Part shown: positions 25,202 through 38,267 of the stretch, piece after piece
How the letters are laid out: each line of letters opens with the position of its first letter
Numbering within the stretch: the first letter of the stretch is position 1
NCBI RefSeq assembly: GCF_043641665.1
Contig: NC_092181.1
Location: 5,680,921 to 5,744,920, forward strand
Direction of reading: 5' to 3'
From: Enoplosus armatus
Lineage: Eukaryota; Chordata; Actinopteri; Centrarchiformes; Enoplosidae
DNA: 64,000 nucleotides
The notes under the pieces: generated by a model
The model's input: only the letters and a program-made list of their open reading frames with translations
What the model was told of the DNA's origin: nothing
The model's database searches: none
Translations under genes and position numbers: made by a program

Positions 25202-27807
25202 AAAAACAGTATTGCTAGTTACATAATTCATTCATAAATGAGAATGTGCAACTTTAAGAGCCAAGGCAAAGAGATTAAGGTGTAGTCTAGAATCAGATTT
25301 TACCATTAGTGTTCCAGTATCTGATGACTGCGTTGGAGGATTTTGTTTAGCTAACTTGTTTTGCATTTAATTAAGACATAAACTGGATGTTTTCAATCAA
25401 AACATAAAAACTGATTGCATATGCGTTCACCCAGAGCACCCAAAACAATTAAACCCAAATCAATATAAAAAAAGGAAATACATAAAACCATTAAAATTAA
25501 CAAATATTCTCTTGTATATATAGTTTAAATGTGCTTTTTTTCTCCACTTTATCTAATTGCAAATTCTGGTCTATGCCTCCTAACACAGAGATTTTCTAAC
25601 ACAAACCCTTGCTCTCCTCTTTTAGTCAGTCCACTCTTGAAGGCAACTTGTTACTTTGAGAAAATGAGGCATTCTCCGTCGTGTTTCAATTGGTATGGAA
25701 AAGAAAGGAAAGGTAAATTAAAAAAAAAAAAAAAAGGTGGAGGGGAAAAAAAAAAAAGAAAAACACACATTATACCCCCCTAGTGCTTCTTTTAATCATC
25801 CACTCAGCAAGTATCTACATCTCACTCGGCACTAAGAATATGCATTCTTCTTCTACAGGACAAGCGCTGTATTTAACAAATGCAAAAACATACAATACTG
25901 TGTCTTAGCACATGTACTGTTCTGTAGTGTTAAAGCCAGGTAGGCTGTGGGTTTGTGAAGCAGTAAATTATACAGAACTCAAGAGTTTTATACCTTATAT
26001 AAAAAAAACAATCCCAATAACAAGATTCAACTCTTACATACATACAAGTTCACATATTCCTTTATCTTGCAGAATAGAAAACTGCTGAGTTCCATATACA
26101 GTATTTCCAACTAGTGACACCTTGATTGGTTACCCATGTCGCGTTGGACAAACCCATCAGACCTGTCCTGAATGAGCGAGGCACTCCAATTAACCCACAC
26201 AGATGCTGTTAGAGACGGTCTTGTATGTACACATTCGTAAGATTACAGACCTGCAGATAAAAAGGAAATGCACCCGCTGAATCTCTGAATATCTCCCAAG
26301 AAATTACAAAGTTAAGGGGCTTACATTTAACAGAAATGACTTTAGACTATACCGTCTATAATTTGTCTGCTCTATTTCCGTCGGCAGGAACACCCACACT
26401 AGGACCTCCACCCTTTTATATCTATGGATCACAATCAAATACAGAAAATGCAGCATCCCCCATACATCTTGGCGCTGGCCTGTCGACGATACAAACTGCG
26501 CACAAAACAAAGCAGATGACAGTTTTCAGTGTGGTGTAAAAAGTCTGTGTGTGAAGTTCTTGCATTCGGTATTGGCAGTCGCAGCAGTAGCAGTGTCATT
26601 TGGCACATGTACATTACCGTGGTACAGAGCAAAGCAAGAAGAGGAACAAGCACTACCAAAACAGAAGCAGAAGCTTTATACATATCTGATTAGATCATTA
26701 AACATTGGTTCTCAGTGGTAGGAAATCTTTTTTTTTTGTAGTAATTAACTATCAGAGAGAGAAAAAAAAGACAAGTTCCCTCGATTTCTTCGGAACAGAG
26801 TGTATAGCCGTTTGTATGTAAAATTTCACCTAAAAGTGTCCTGTTCCCAACAGATCTCATCTTTCTAATTACTTTAATTAGTCTGAGTCGACGCTCCGAC
26901 CTCCAAGAAATTGAAAAGTTCTCAGATGAAGCCACAGTCTCTGCTTTTCGTCAAAGAGAGAATTAGTGTTGTCCAGGCGAGTCGTAGTGTAGTGTTGCCA
27001 CTGATCGAGTGGTTAGCGCTTTAGAGTTCAGGGACTCGCAGAGCACAAAGTGGTCATTAGTGTCTCGTCCGGTTTGTCCACAGGGAGCGTAGATCCACGT
27101 CAACTTTTTTCCCCCGCGTGGTTTCATTAGTCTGTCAGCTGCAACGGAGGAATGTAACAAAGAGAAAGAGAGAGAAGAGAAGCTGCAAAAAAGTGAAGAG
27201 GGACACAAGAGCTGAGAGTTAAGGATGGAGTTTAGTCCCGTTGGTAGTGTTGTGGTCCCCCATTGTCAGTTTAGCAAGGGCAGTAGGTGGGAGGAGGCTG
27301 TCGTCTTGTGATGCACACAATCAGTTTTTCTGCAAGAGAAGAAGAGGCACAAGAGTGGACATTGATCATGTGAGCAGTTAATATAAGGCGTTCATGCCTA
27401 GGCGGGAAGAATCGCATTTAAAATTCAGATTCACAGCAGAGACTTAAAAGAAAAAAAGAAAAACTACAAACTACACTACACAATAGTGGCTGTTAGTGGC
27501 TGCCGGCAACAAAGTCATCACATGTTAGACAAAAATTACACAAACTGTGCAGAAAGAGAAAAAAAATATATCACATCTCAAGAGAACAAAAAAAAAAAAT
27601 CACTGACACTTTTCACCAGCAGGGGGAGCAAAAACAGTCCAAATACAGTACAATGGAAGCTCATTGACAACACGGGTCACTGTCACACACAGTAAAAGTC
27701 ACATATCTTAATACACAACTAACATATTAGGCCATGCAGTGAGTTGAGGAGCAGCCAGTGGGACACACATACCATGCGCTGACATGCAGTGTGACAGTGG
27801 GTGTAGC
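25202..27807 (-). other. 3' UTR of ctnnd1, no further gene seen
   Basis: AT-rich sequence with several A runs and no open frame of coding character. A possible alternative terminal exon of ctnnd1 (27271-27329) lies within it. Confidence 0.5.
27271..27329 (-). other. ctnnd1: Possible alternative terminal exon of ctnnd1
   Basis: A good acceptor (TTCTCTTGCAG) precedes 27329. If exon 27813-27867 used the weak donor GTTAGG at 27807-27812 instead of reading into the TAG, the frame would continue with EKLIVCITRRQPPPTYCPC and stop at 27271. This is inference from splice signals only. Confidence 0.3.
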
Positions 27808-28356
27808 CTAACCATCGTAAGAATCCATTAGAGGCAAAGAGGCCTGCCTCTCCCCATACATCCCTCCCTGAGAGAGAGAGAGAGAGAGAGAGAGACAAAA
27901 AGAAAGAGTAGGAGTGTGTGATAGATAAAGAGAAGGAGAGAGAGCCCAAAGGAGACAGACAGAGACAAGACACAGCCAGGAGGGGGTAAATAAAGAGTTC
28001 AATGTGAAAATCCAAAGGAGAAGGTGAGGAGACACAAAACACAGAAAAGATAGAAGGAGGAAAATGAAAAGGCAAGAGAGAGAGAAAGAGGAGGGAAATA
28101 AGTGCATCAGGTGAGAAAAGAAAGAAGGGTTACAAAAGGTTAGTTTAATGTTAGGTCATGTTTCAGGGGGAAAAAAGAACACCGGTGAGAAATTATGCGT
28201 AAGACGCAGATCAACCACAGTGCTTCAACAAGACATGCATCAACATGCTGACTGTGGGTGGGTGTGTGTGAGAGCATGTCCGTTCACACGGTAACATTTT
28301 AGCAGGAAGTGAGGATATTGGTCTGTGTATCGTCCTGAATTCTGGAACCGGAAAAG

Positions 28357-28417
<61 letters not shown>

Positions 28418-28742
28418 GCACATGATTAACCAGTTCTATTTCTCCAACATTTTCCATCTTTTCAGCTAGGAGATAATGTGCAATCAATATCCAAGAAACA
28501 TTATTCAGCTTTGTGACAGCACAGACTCGGATGATGCAGAGGCTAACAGCATTAGCATGAGATAAGAAACACCGACATCATCCTGTGACGGACTGCTCTA
28601 GTGTTTTCGCCTGTTGTAAGCTCTTGAAGTTATACTGAGGCAAGGAAAGGGATGTAGAGAGTATGTAGTAGTTCATGTAAGGAATGAGGGAGTTAAGTAA
28701 TTCTCATTAAGATGCAGTCATGCAGGGTTACAGGTGTGTGTG

Positions 28743-28787
<45 letters not shown>

Positions 28788-29232
28788 CCAGTGTTTACCT
28801 GTACTGCATCTTTGTCAGCAGGTTCGAGTGTGTTGTCCAGAGTGTTCCTTCTCCCTCTCTGGTCCAGTGTGGAGTAAGCGTCTGAAGAGGAGAAACGTGT
28901 GTTTGTATTGATAAGTTTCATCTGTTACACATGCCAATTATCACAGCCTAGTGTAATACTGGCCAGTTGTGTGTGTGTGTGTGTGTTTTCTGTTGTCACA
29001 CTTGCCTGGTCCCAAGTCATTCATTGGAATCATTTCCCGGTCCCCTTTGCCCCCTGTGTGTTAAAGACATGAAAACTATGAGCACCAACATGTAATGTTA
29101 AAACGTGTTGTTCCCTCAGAGCGGCAGCAACAACAGCCAGACCTTCTCCTGCCAAAGATAGAACAGTGTGTAGGTGTGTTTAAGAGTCAGACATGAGCCA
29201 GCTAGTATCTACAAATATATAGTTCACATTAC

Positions 29233-29281
<49 letters not shown>

Positions 29282-32200
29282 ATGGGTGGGGTTTGGAAAC
29301 CTTCAAGTGCACTTTCAGTGCCAAGGAGCTTAAAAAGATCTTTTTAACAAATTAAACAGAAAATGTAACATAAACGTGGTGACTGACAACATGTCCCACT
29401 GTGGTAAACCCTTAAACATCTTGCACACCGAGCAAGTTGAGACAAACATGTAAGAATTAATTGCAACTCCTATTTAATTCTCTGAAGTCTGCAAACAGCT
29501 TATTGTCATATCATATGAACAGCACATTCTTTGAAACACTGCCACAGTTAAGTCTGGAGAATTTGAAGCAGAGCTATGTGGAGCTTAAGTGAAATACAAG
29601 ACTTGTGCTGCAGAAAAACTCTCGAGTTGGAGCTTTTCATTGCCCTACATAAAAAGCTGTTGTAAGTGCACACTCCATGTTTTAAATAAACCAGTCTATT
29701 TAAGATTGATTTAGAGACCGGAGACACTAAAGATGAGCTTTAAACTCAGATATGTGGCCTTGCAGCAGTACTCTTGACATGCAGTGTGTGCCTTTTGCTT
29801 CCTGACCTCTGTCTATGAGGGGCAGAGTGCTGTCCTCATATCCTCCGTTGGCCCTTGTGTTGTTGCTGGGGGGGTTTAGGTTGACCATGAAGTCTGTCTT
29901 CTTCCAGCCGTCCTTCTCCAAAGTGCGCCGCAGCTCCTTGTAGCCCCACACCGTCTGCAGCACCAGGCCGGCCCCACGCACCTCCCGCTCAGAACGGTTC
30001 CTGGTGATCCCAGTGGACAGGAGAGGCGGAGAGGGGGGGTTAAAAAGAAGAACGCATAATGAAGGCAAGTCATTCAAAAATGCAGTTTCAACAGACGACA
30101 AATGATCTCTCCCATCAACCCTCACCCGTCCTTGTTAATGAGCACCAGCCTCTCGATTCCCTGTGAGGCCCTGAGGGTCTTGGCTGCTTCCAGGCTGGAG
30201 CCCAGCACCTCGTGGAGCGTGCTCAATACAGACACCACAGTCTCTTCTGACAGCGCTCGCACCGGCTGACTCTGACCGCCGCCAGGCAGGTTGGCCACCA
30301 GGTGAGGCACTGCATGTTTACCTGACAACACACAAGAAAACACACTCAAATACTGACGCTATCCTCTTGATACAATAAATCCTTCTGGTGCTGCATGGTT
30401 CAAAAACACTGTCTTTTTTAAGTCTCACCTAGTAGGTCTCTGTTGCGTGCGTCGATGGCCAGGTTGCGCAGGGCTCCAGACATGGCGCGGACCACGCGGT
30501 CGTTGCCGTGGGCCAGCAGCTCAGTTATCATGGGCAGACCCTTCTCCTGGCGCAGCAAGGCACGGATGTATCGCCCATACTGAACAGACACACATTTTTT
30601 TTTTTCTTAAAATCAGGGGGTAACTACTTGATAAGACTGTGATTTCAGTTTTGCTGTCATTTTGAGACACACAGCCCAATCCAACTGCTTGACGACACAT
30701 GCCAAACATGCCACAGTGCCCTCTAACCCGATAGGTACAAACAAACCTTTGCATGGTCACTTTCCAAGTGGTTTGCCTTTGTATCATCTGAATCTTCTCT
30801 CAAATATATCCATAAAAAGTGCATAATTTTTTTTAAAATTAGCATGATGACTTATACATTTGCATTTACAGCATTTTGTTGCAGATAATCAGGTGCAGAG
30901 AGACCTAAATTATTACACTGTATTTGTATTGGAGGTAGGTCAGTATGGCATTAGGCATCTTTCCCACTTATTAAAAAAAAGGAGCGCCAACTCCTATTTT
31001 CCCAGATTATTCCATTCACTAATCTTACAGCAGGTCTTAACATCTTAGCCGCAGTATTTAGAACACGTCATTCAAGACTGGACTTGCCTCCTTTAACAAT
31101 AACACAGGGATGACAGTAATTGTTTCCTCTGCGGTAATGTGTGGATTTTCAAGGTCAGGACAAGGTCAAAGTAATGGTGAGTAAGGTCGTGGACAAGATC
31201 CAAGAAAATATGGAAAGTCACATGCTCATTATCCGAGTATGCACTTTGGAAAGGGGTATGTACTAATGCCTTCGTCCATTACCAAAACCTCCAATATCTT
31301 ACAAGCTCTGAGCATAGGTCTGTGTTCATGTCTGTTCAGAATCCCACAATCTAGGACAACGTTTCCCCAACTAGTGTGTTTAGTCAGCACAGGGAGTGTT
31401 GGGGCTGTGAAATGGAACAGAATAATAACGGATAGCCGCTCTTACAGTCCAGCGTCCGGCACACAGGTTCTGAACGGCTCCCGCCGAGGCTTCCAGCACG
31501 GTGGGGTTCTTGGACTCCTTTAGCAGAGAGGTGTAGATGCGGACCACCTCCGGCTGGTACAACAGCTCATAGCCTACAGGAAAGAAGGAGAGAGTGGGGG
31601 GGGGGCAAGTAAGTATAGTGGGAATGATTGATGGGAAATATGCAGATGAAGAAGTAGGGAAGAAGGACAAAAGGGGGTTGAAGATGGTTTGAGACAAAGG
31701 TTATGAACAAATGCATATTTCTACTCTACTGTATGATACATATGGTAAAAGCATCCATGCCCATGGTCACCTTTAGCAGGCGTGGTCCTCTTTGGAATGT
31801 CTATTATGTCTGCAGCTGCATCCTCATCTTTCCTCCCTGGAATCAAACATCAACATCGCAGCCTTAGAAACATCATTTTAGAGCATTAGTTCCACTGTTA
31901 GTACATTTGTTCTAGTCTGGTTAGACGTGTGCTATGACCAAAAACTGAGATGCATGTTGAGTATTTCACTACTCTTCCACAGTGAGAAGAAGGCGTGCAT
32001 GTTAGTACTAAGGCAGTTATACTGACCTGTTAGCTCAGTTGCTCTATTACTAATACTACCATCACAACAACAGGCAGCAGAAGCAAAGTGCTGTCATACA
32101 GAGGCAAAGAGCTTACCTTTGGAAAACCACTCATCTGTAGCCCAGCTCGAAAAAAAGGGAGAGAAGAACAGAGGAGGGAGGAGAGGAAGAGGGAGGAGAG

Positions 32201-35200
32201 AATGACAGAGCAGGAGGAAGAGAGAGCATTTACAGTAAGTAAGAGGAAAGCAGCCATAACTGAGCCACCCAGTTAACACCTGCTTACATCCCAACAGCAC
32301 TGCTGCCACCACATAGAAAATCAGCAGTGTGACATGCCAAGTGTGAAGGCCAAATAAAGCTCATGTAACCATTTTATACACACAGACACACAGTAACTGC
32401 TCTGTACAGTATCACTTTGAGGTTTAAAAAAAAGATAAATACGCAGAGGAGCATGATAACGTGAACCGAGACATTTCTTGTATGCGTCCCCAATGATCAT
32501 GATGTATCACGCCTTGTCTTGCATAGCAGCTACGTTGACACAATCTTCTCTTTCATAAAGTAGTTGTATAATTCTGTCCGTTAGATCACTTTAGACTAAA
32601 CCTGAGCAGTTCTTCTGAACACATTGCTGTTAAAAAGTAGCAATCGGTTCTGTTTATTTAATGATAACCTTTCTTTGTTTTTTTGCACTATTTTAGAACT
32701 GAAATGATTAGTCGATCATCAGAAAAACATGCAACTATTTTGAAAATGGATTCATCGTTTCAGTCATCTCTCAAGACAAAAAGCCAAACATTCTCTTATC
32801 TCAGCTTCTCAAATGTGAGGATTTGCCGTTTCACTGAACATTGAATCTCTTTGGGTTTTGGTCTGTTGGTCGCACAAATCAAGACATTACAATGTTTTTA
32901 TATTGTCTGATTATATCCACGTAAACAAAACATTTCAAAAGTAAACTATCAGGGAGGATATACAGTATTTGAGTTATTCATATGAATGTTGACAGGTGTT
33001 CATTGTCACTGCAAAATTACTTTATACTAACATAGGCAAAGCCACAAAACAGTAGAGAGGGGGTGTGTAGTTTAAAAAAAACAAATCAATACTCTCAGTG
33101 AAACACAAACAGAGAGCAGCAGGAGAGAGGATGAGCTTTCTCACAGTGGGGAAATTGTTAACATTCCTGTTGCGAGCAAGTGGTTTGTTTGTTTGTTCGT
33201 GTGTGTGTGTGTGTGTGTGTGTGTGTTAGTATCAATGACATCACCACAAAAGTTCCTCCTAGTGACTGAGCAAACACAGTGCTCGTCTCTCTCTCCGACA
33301 CAGACCTTTGCCCTTGCGGGAGCTGAAGCAGCCGCCCTTCTGGCTGGAGGGGGCAGGGCCCTGGTTGAGGGGCGCGGCCTCCTGGTAGCGCTCACAGCCG
33401 GGGATTTCGCGATGCACCTGATAGGACAGGTTCCTCAGCAGACACACGCTGTTCTCTATCAACTGCAAAGATGGAGGACAAACAGTGGGGTGGAGACGAG
33501 AGATGAGAGGGAAAATGAAGAATTATTAAAATGCAAATTCTCAACCTGCCAAGTTTCTCATTGCAAGTAGATCACATCACCTACTCACAGAGCATCATAC
33601 ACCCTTGTTTTAATTATTTAATTACATTTGTTATAGATAGATAGATAGACAGAGACACACACACGGCTTTATACAACTTTTTCACACATGCAGTTACTCC
33701 CCAAGACCTGTAAGCAGACTTTGATGAGTAAAAATCAGAGGACTTCCACTTAAATGTCCACCCACCTTATTGTCGACGTCTTTACAGTCAATCTGGGATT
33801 GGACTATGTACATGAGCGAATCAACCAATCCTGTGCACTCCCTCAGCTTCCTCCTCGCCTCACTTCGCTCTGAACTCACATTTCTTCAGACGAGTGGAAA
33901 GTTGAGAAGAGGAAAAACAAGAAGGTGGAAGAAAACATGGATTAGCAGTGTGAACGGTTGGAGAAATAAATGAGGCAGTTAGATGAAAAAGGAAAGAGTC
34001 AATTTTAGTGACTACAAAAGGACTCCAGCAGACAATACTTGAACACACCCCCAAGAGTTGTTTGAATGAAACTCCTGTTAAAGCTACTGGTTTACAAAGA
34101 GAGTTCAGTTTGGTGAGATCAAGTTACAGCTCTGGACCAATTTCTTCAACTGCTCTCTGCCTCAGTGCTACTTAGAGATCAAATAGAACTGGATGGATGG
34201 AAACTGAGACCCAGTTAAGTTCTTCATTCATTGGTGTAAAAGGCATGTAAAGAAAGGAACATGAGGGAGGAAACTCTGTGGAATGACATTCAGCCCGGGT
34301 CTTTTGTGCTGGTTTGTTTTTTTCCCCAGTGACGGACACGCCCTCTCACACAATACCAGGACACATTTCCTTCCACAGCAGGGGGCACTGATTTCTCTTC
34401 ACTGCATAGTTCAGGACGCTTGTCTTCATGCTGCAGTCGGCAAACATTTAAAGTGTAAAATGCAGACTAAAGCAAATCAGGACTGCAGCACAGAAGAGAG
34501 CCCTACTTCTGAAAAAACAGAAAGGTTTAAATGTTCTATATTCATAAGATTGTGGTGTCAGGTGTGGTCACTGGCAGTAAATCAGGGAGAGACCTGAACA
34601 TCTAAAGTTTAGATGTTCAGGTCTTAGATTCTAAACAGTGTGAAGTGAATGCTTCAAAGGAAGATGGATTAATCAGTGTCAGACCTGCTGCCTATTTACC
34701 AAGACCTGCTTTTATTACTGTTCAGTTTACTGATATTGTGGCTCTATGGATGGCAATGTCAGTCAGTCGGCTGGTCGGTCCAACGCTTTGGTCCAGACTG
34801 AAATATCTCAAAAACGAATGGATGGATTGCCATGAAGTTTGGTATCATCACTCATGTCCCCCCAAAAGATGAATTGTAATAACTAATATGGTCCCTGAAC
34901 TTTCCATATAGCACCATCATCAGGTCAAAAATGTAATTTGTCAAGTACTTTGGTTTGCATCCAAATACCTGCAGAACTAATCACATTCCCATCACCCTCA
35001 GCTGTACTTTGCATGTCAGCTTGGTATGTTAGAATGCAAACAAGATAAACTAAGGTGACCATGGCAAACACTACCTGCTAAACATTAGCATGGTAAAGTA
35101 ACACCGTACTTGTGAGCATGTTAGCACACTGACATTAGCATTTAGCTTTAGAGAATGCAAGTTTACCAGTTGTTGTAGACTAGTTATCTTTCTCTTCGTT

Positions 35201-38195
35201 TGAGCAGGTAAGTTCAACCTATCGCAAACCTCTCTACCTGTATTAATAATACTATTACCTTTCCTCTGCTCACCTACACAAGTAAAAGTTTGTATCCAGG
35301 TTACCCTACTGCTATTTAGAGACTCAAAGGTCCTCTAAGATTTGAATTAAAGCCCAAATGTGTAGAATTGTTTTGTGTTTTGTAAATGATGTTCTACTAG
35401 TGTCTAGTCATACTGATATGATACTGTCCAGAGTTATTCACACATGCTTTTCTAGCAGAGCAAATGAACACTGCAATTAACCGCGTGGTCAAGGGGAATG
35501 CACAGATAACAGGCCGGCAGGCTAGAACATACTGTTTACACTGTACATGTCAATGCCCCACTGTCCTCTGCTCGCCCCCTCCCTGTAAACTCTGAAAATC
35601 CCTTCTTCACCCTCTCCTGATTGATGAGTTACTGTGAGGCTGTAGTTCCCTTCAACTCAGCCACATTTGTTTCTTTAATAAATAAGTGACATTCAACCCT
35701 AAAGTCCTTTAATGAGCACTAAATCAAGATATCGTTTATATGTGCTAGAAATCAGAGCTTCTGACATGCACAATAAACCATATGCATCATTTTGTTACAA
35801 CCTTTTGAATATGATGGACCTGCACGTGTTTGGTGCTTATTTCTTTCTACTGAAAGAGTGGCTTTATGAAAATTTTACTACAGAATGGATATTATCCAAA
35901 AATAGAAAAGTTAGAAGCAGCAATTATGATGTATTTTTCTCTTTTAAAACTGATTATAAAAGGGGTTGTGCAATAAATGTCTTGCAGACTGGGCTAGCGG
36001 AATAAAAGGCTTCACATGAACATAGCCTCTGTCCTCCCTCTTCATCACGACCACTCCTTGATGTTTAACTTGTCATTCCTCCCTCATTCATCCCACTGCT
36101 CTGTCAGTCTGTTGAGCTGGCATGTTTCCATCGTCCTCTCTTGTCTAGATCAACTCTCCCTCCCTTCTTCTCCTCCACATCATCAGTAGCAGGCAAACAG
36201 CTCTCTGATGCTGCCTCCATCCCACCTTCCTTCCCTCCATACCTCAGGCAGCCTGCTGTGTTGGTGAGGGCCGTCTCCCACTCAAGATGTCTGGGCTTGC
36301 AGTTCTCCTCCCCTCCTCCTGCTCCGTTGCTCCCTCGCTCCCAGCCAGAATGAGGCACCATCACTTCGTCGGAGAGGGCGTGCAGTGCATGATCCACAAT
36401 CTCCATTTTTACAGAGTCGTGAGATGACAGGTTCCACAGCGTCCCTGGGGAAAAAAGGTAAGAAATGAAAATGTGAAAAAATGCCATATTTAATTATGAA
36501 GCCTGCTTCCACTCTTAATGTGTCACTTTAAAAACAAGCCTACAGAGAATGAATGGAAAAAGACATCGCAGTAGCAGGTGAACAGTCACATTTCCTGATG
36601 TGTGTGGAATGCCAGCTCTGAGCTTAAATAAGAAAGAGTAGGGAGAGTCTATGTATGGAAACTTTAATCTGTCCAGCACGTTTTTCAGAACTTGTCTCCA
36701 GTTTCACTCCTATGGACACCTGGAGCCTGCATCACAAAGCGAGTTCGACTAACTCTGGCTCTCTTTGGGTTATTTTGCTTCGCTGAAGTGACAGCAGCAG
36801 TGATACTGGATAACTGGTATCATGAAGCTGGTTGTCAACTGGCTTTAACAACTGAGCGCCTTCATGTGAAAGAGGCGGAGGTGTTAATTACAGGCAACAT
36901 CATCAGAACCACCAGTGAAGTACTTAATAAGGCGTTATTGTCAATAAAGTAATAATCAGCCAAGTTAAAACATATAATATCTGAATACAATAAGAAGCTG
37001 TACAAGCACAGGAAGATCCAAATAGTAAGTAAGGCCAAGGCCATAAATAAAAGTGGGAATTTTCAAAGCCTGTCTTTTTAGATATGTCTGTCATTTTCAG
37101 CATGTTGCAGAGAGTAGAGTGAGTATGTGTGTTTTAACATTTTAAAGTAATGTAAGACTGTTGATGCTGCCAAAACAGAGATGAGTCGAGAAATGAATGA
37201 AGAAAAGCAGTTAATGCCCGATTAAGTATGCCTGACAAAAATGGACATTTATAATTGATTGGGAGCTAATTAACAGTGTGTTTTTTTTAATAATAAAAAA
37301 GTCTAATAAACAACAATTATACTTTCTATTTCCCATTATCGTCACAATGTTGCCTCACAGTGTTGCCTTGTTATTCCTACCTAAACGGTATCTACAATGT
37401 CAGAAACGAAAGAAACTTAGGTTGCCATGGCGATCTATCTGAGCCAGCGTCATGATACTGGAAACGAAGAGTTAAGCCCAAAGATAGCTGGATAAACTGG
37501 ACATTAATCTCACTTTGTGGAACAGGCTCAGTTACACTGGCAAACACACTCCTGAATTAAGAATAGCTACAACAACCAATAGCAACCAATCAGGTCAGTC
37601 CAGTCCAGACGCACAATATCTGTAACTGGCTCAGTAACAGTCAAAATCATAGTCATGTTTACACCATTTGTGTGTCTGCATGTGCCTCTAACCTGTGATG
37701 GTGTCAGTGAGGTCCTGGTCTCGGGTCTTCCTCAGCAGCCTGATCAGAGCTGGCACTCCATCACAGTTCTTGACGGCGATCTTGTTGTCTTGATCTTTGC
37801 CATACGAGATGTTCTTTAACGCTCCGCAGGCTGCATAGTGAACCTGTCACAAAGACGCAATAACAGCTTATTGAGCCATTAGTCATGATGGAGGATCACT
37901 TAAAGACTGCACTGGTTTCACACACATGGATTTAGTGTAGTAGTAGAAAACAGTGTCATGCATGTAATGGTTAGATTGTACTACACAAATGAAATGGTTT
38001 ACATGGCAGTGCTACTCACGCAAGTAATGGCCTGTAATTAATGGTATATTAGTGGGCCACATCTCTTACATGTTTTCATTATAAAGCAATGTTATCTTCA
38101 TGAATATCCTCACTTTTACATGCATTTGTATCATATGTAGCATGTTTTCATGATACCATACTCTTTGTTCTGTTTTGTATCTCAGCTTTTCACAC

Positions 38196-38267
<72 letters not shown>

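Noticed and set aside
28211..28487. Open frames made of His-Thr or Cys-Val dipeptides
   Set aside because: They are translations of GT/CA microsatellites, also at 28718-28921 and 38066-38353.
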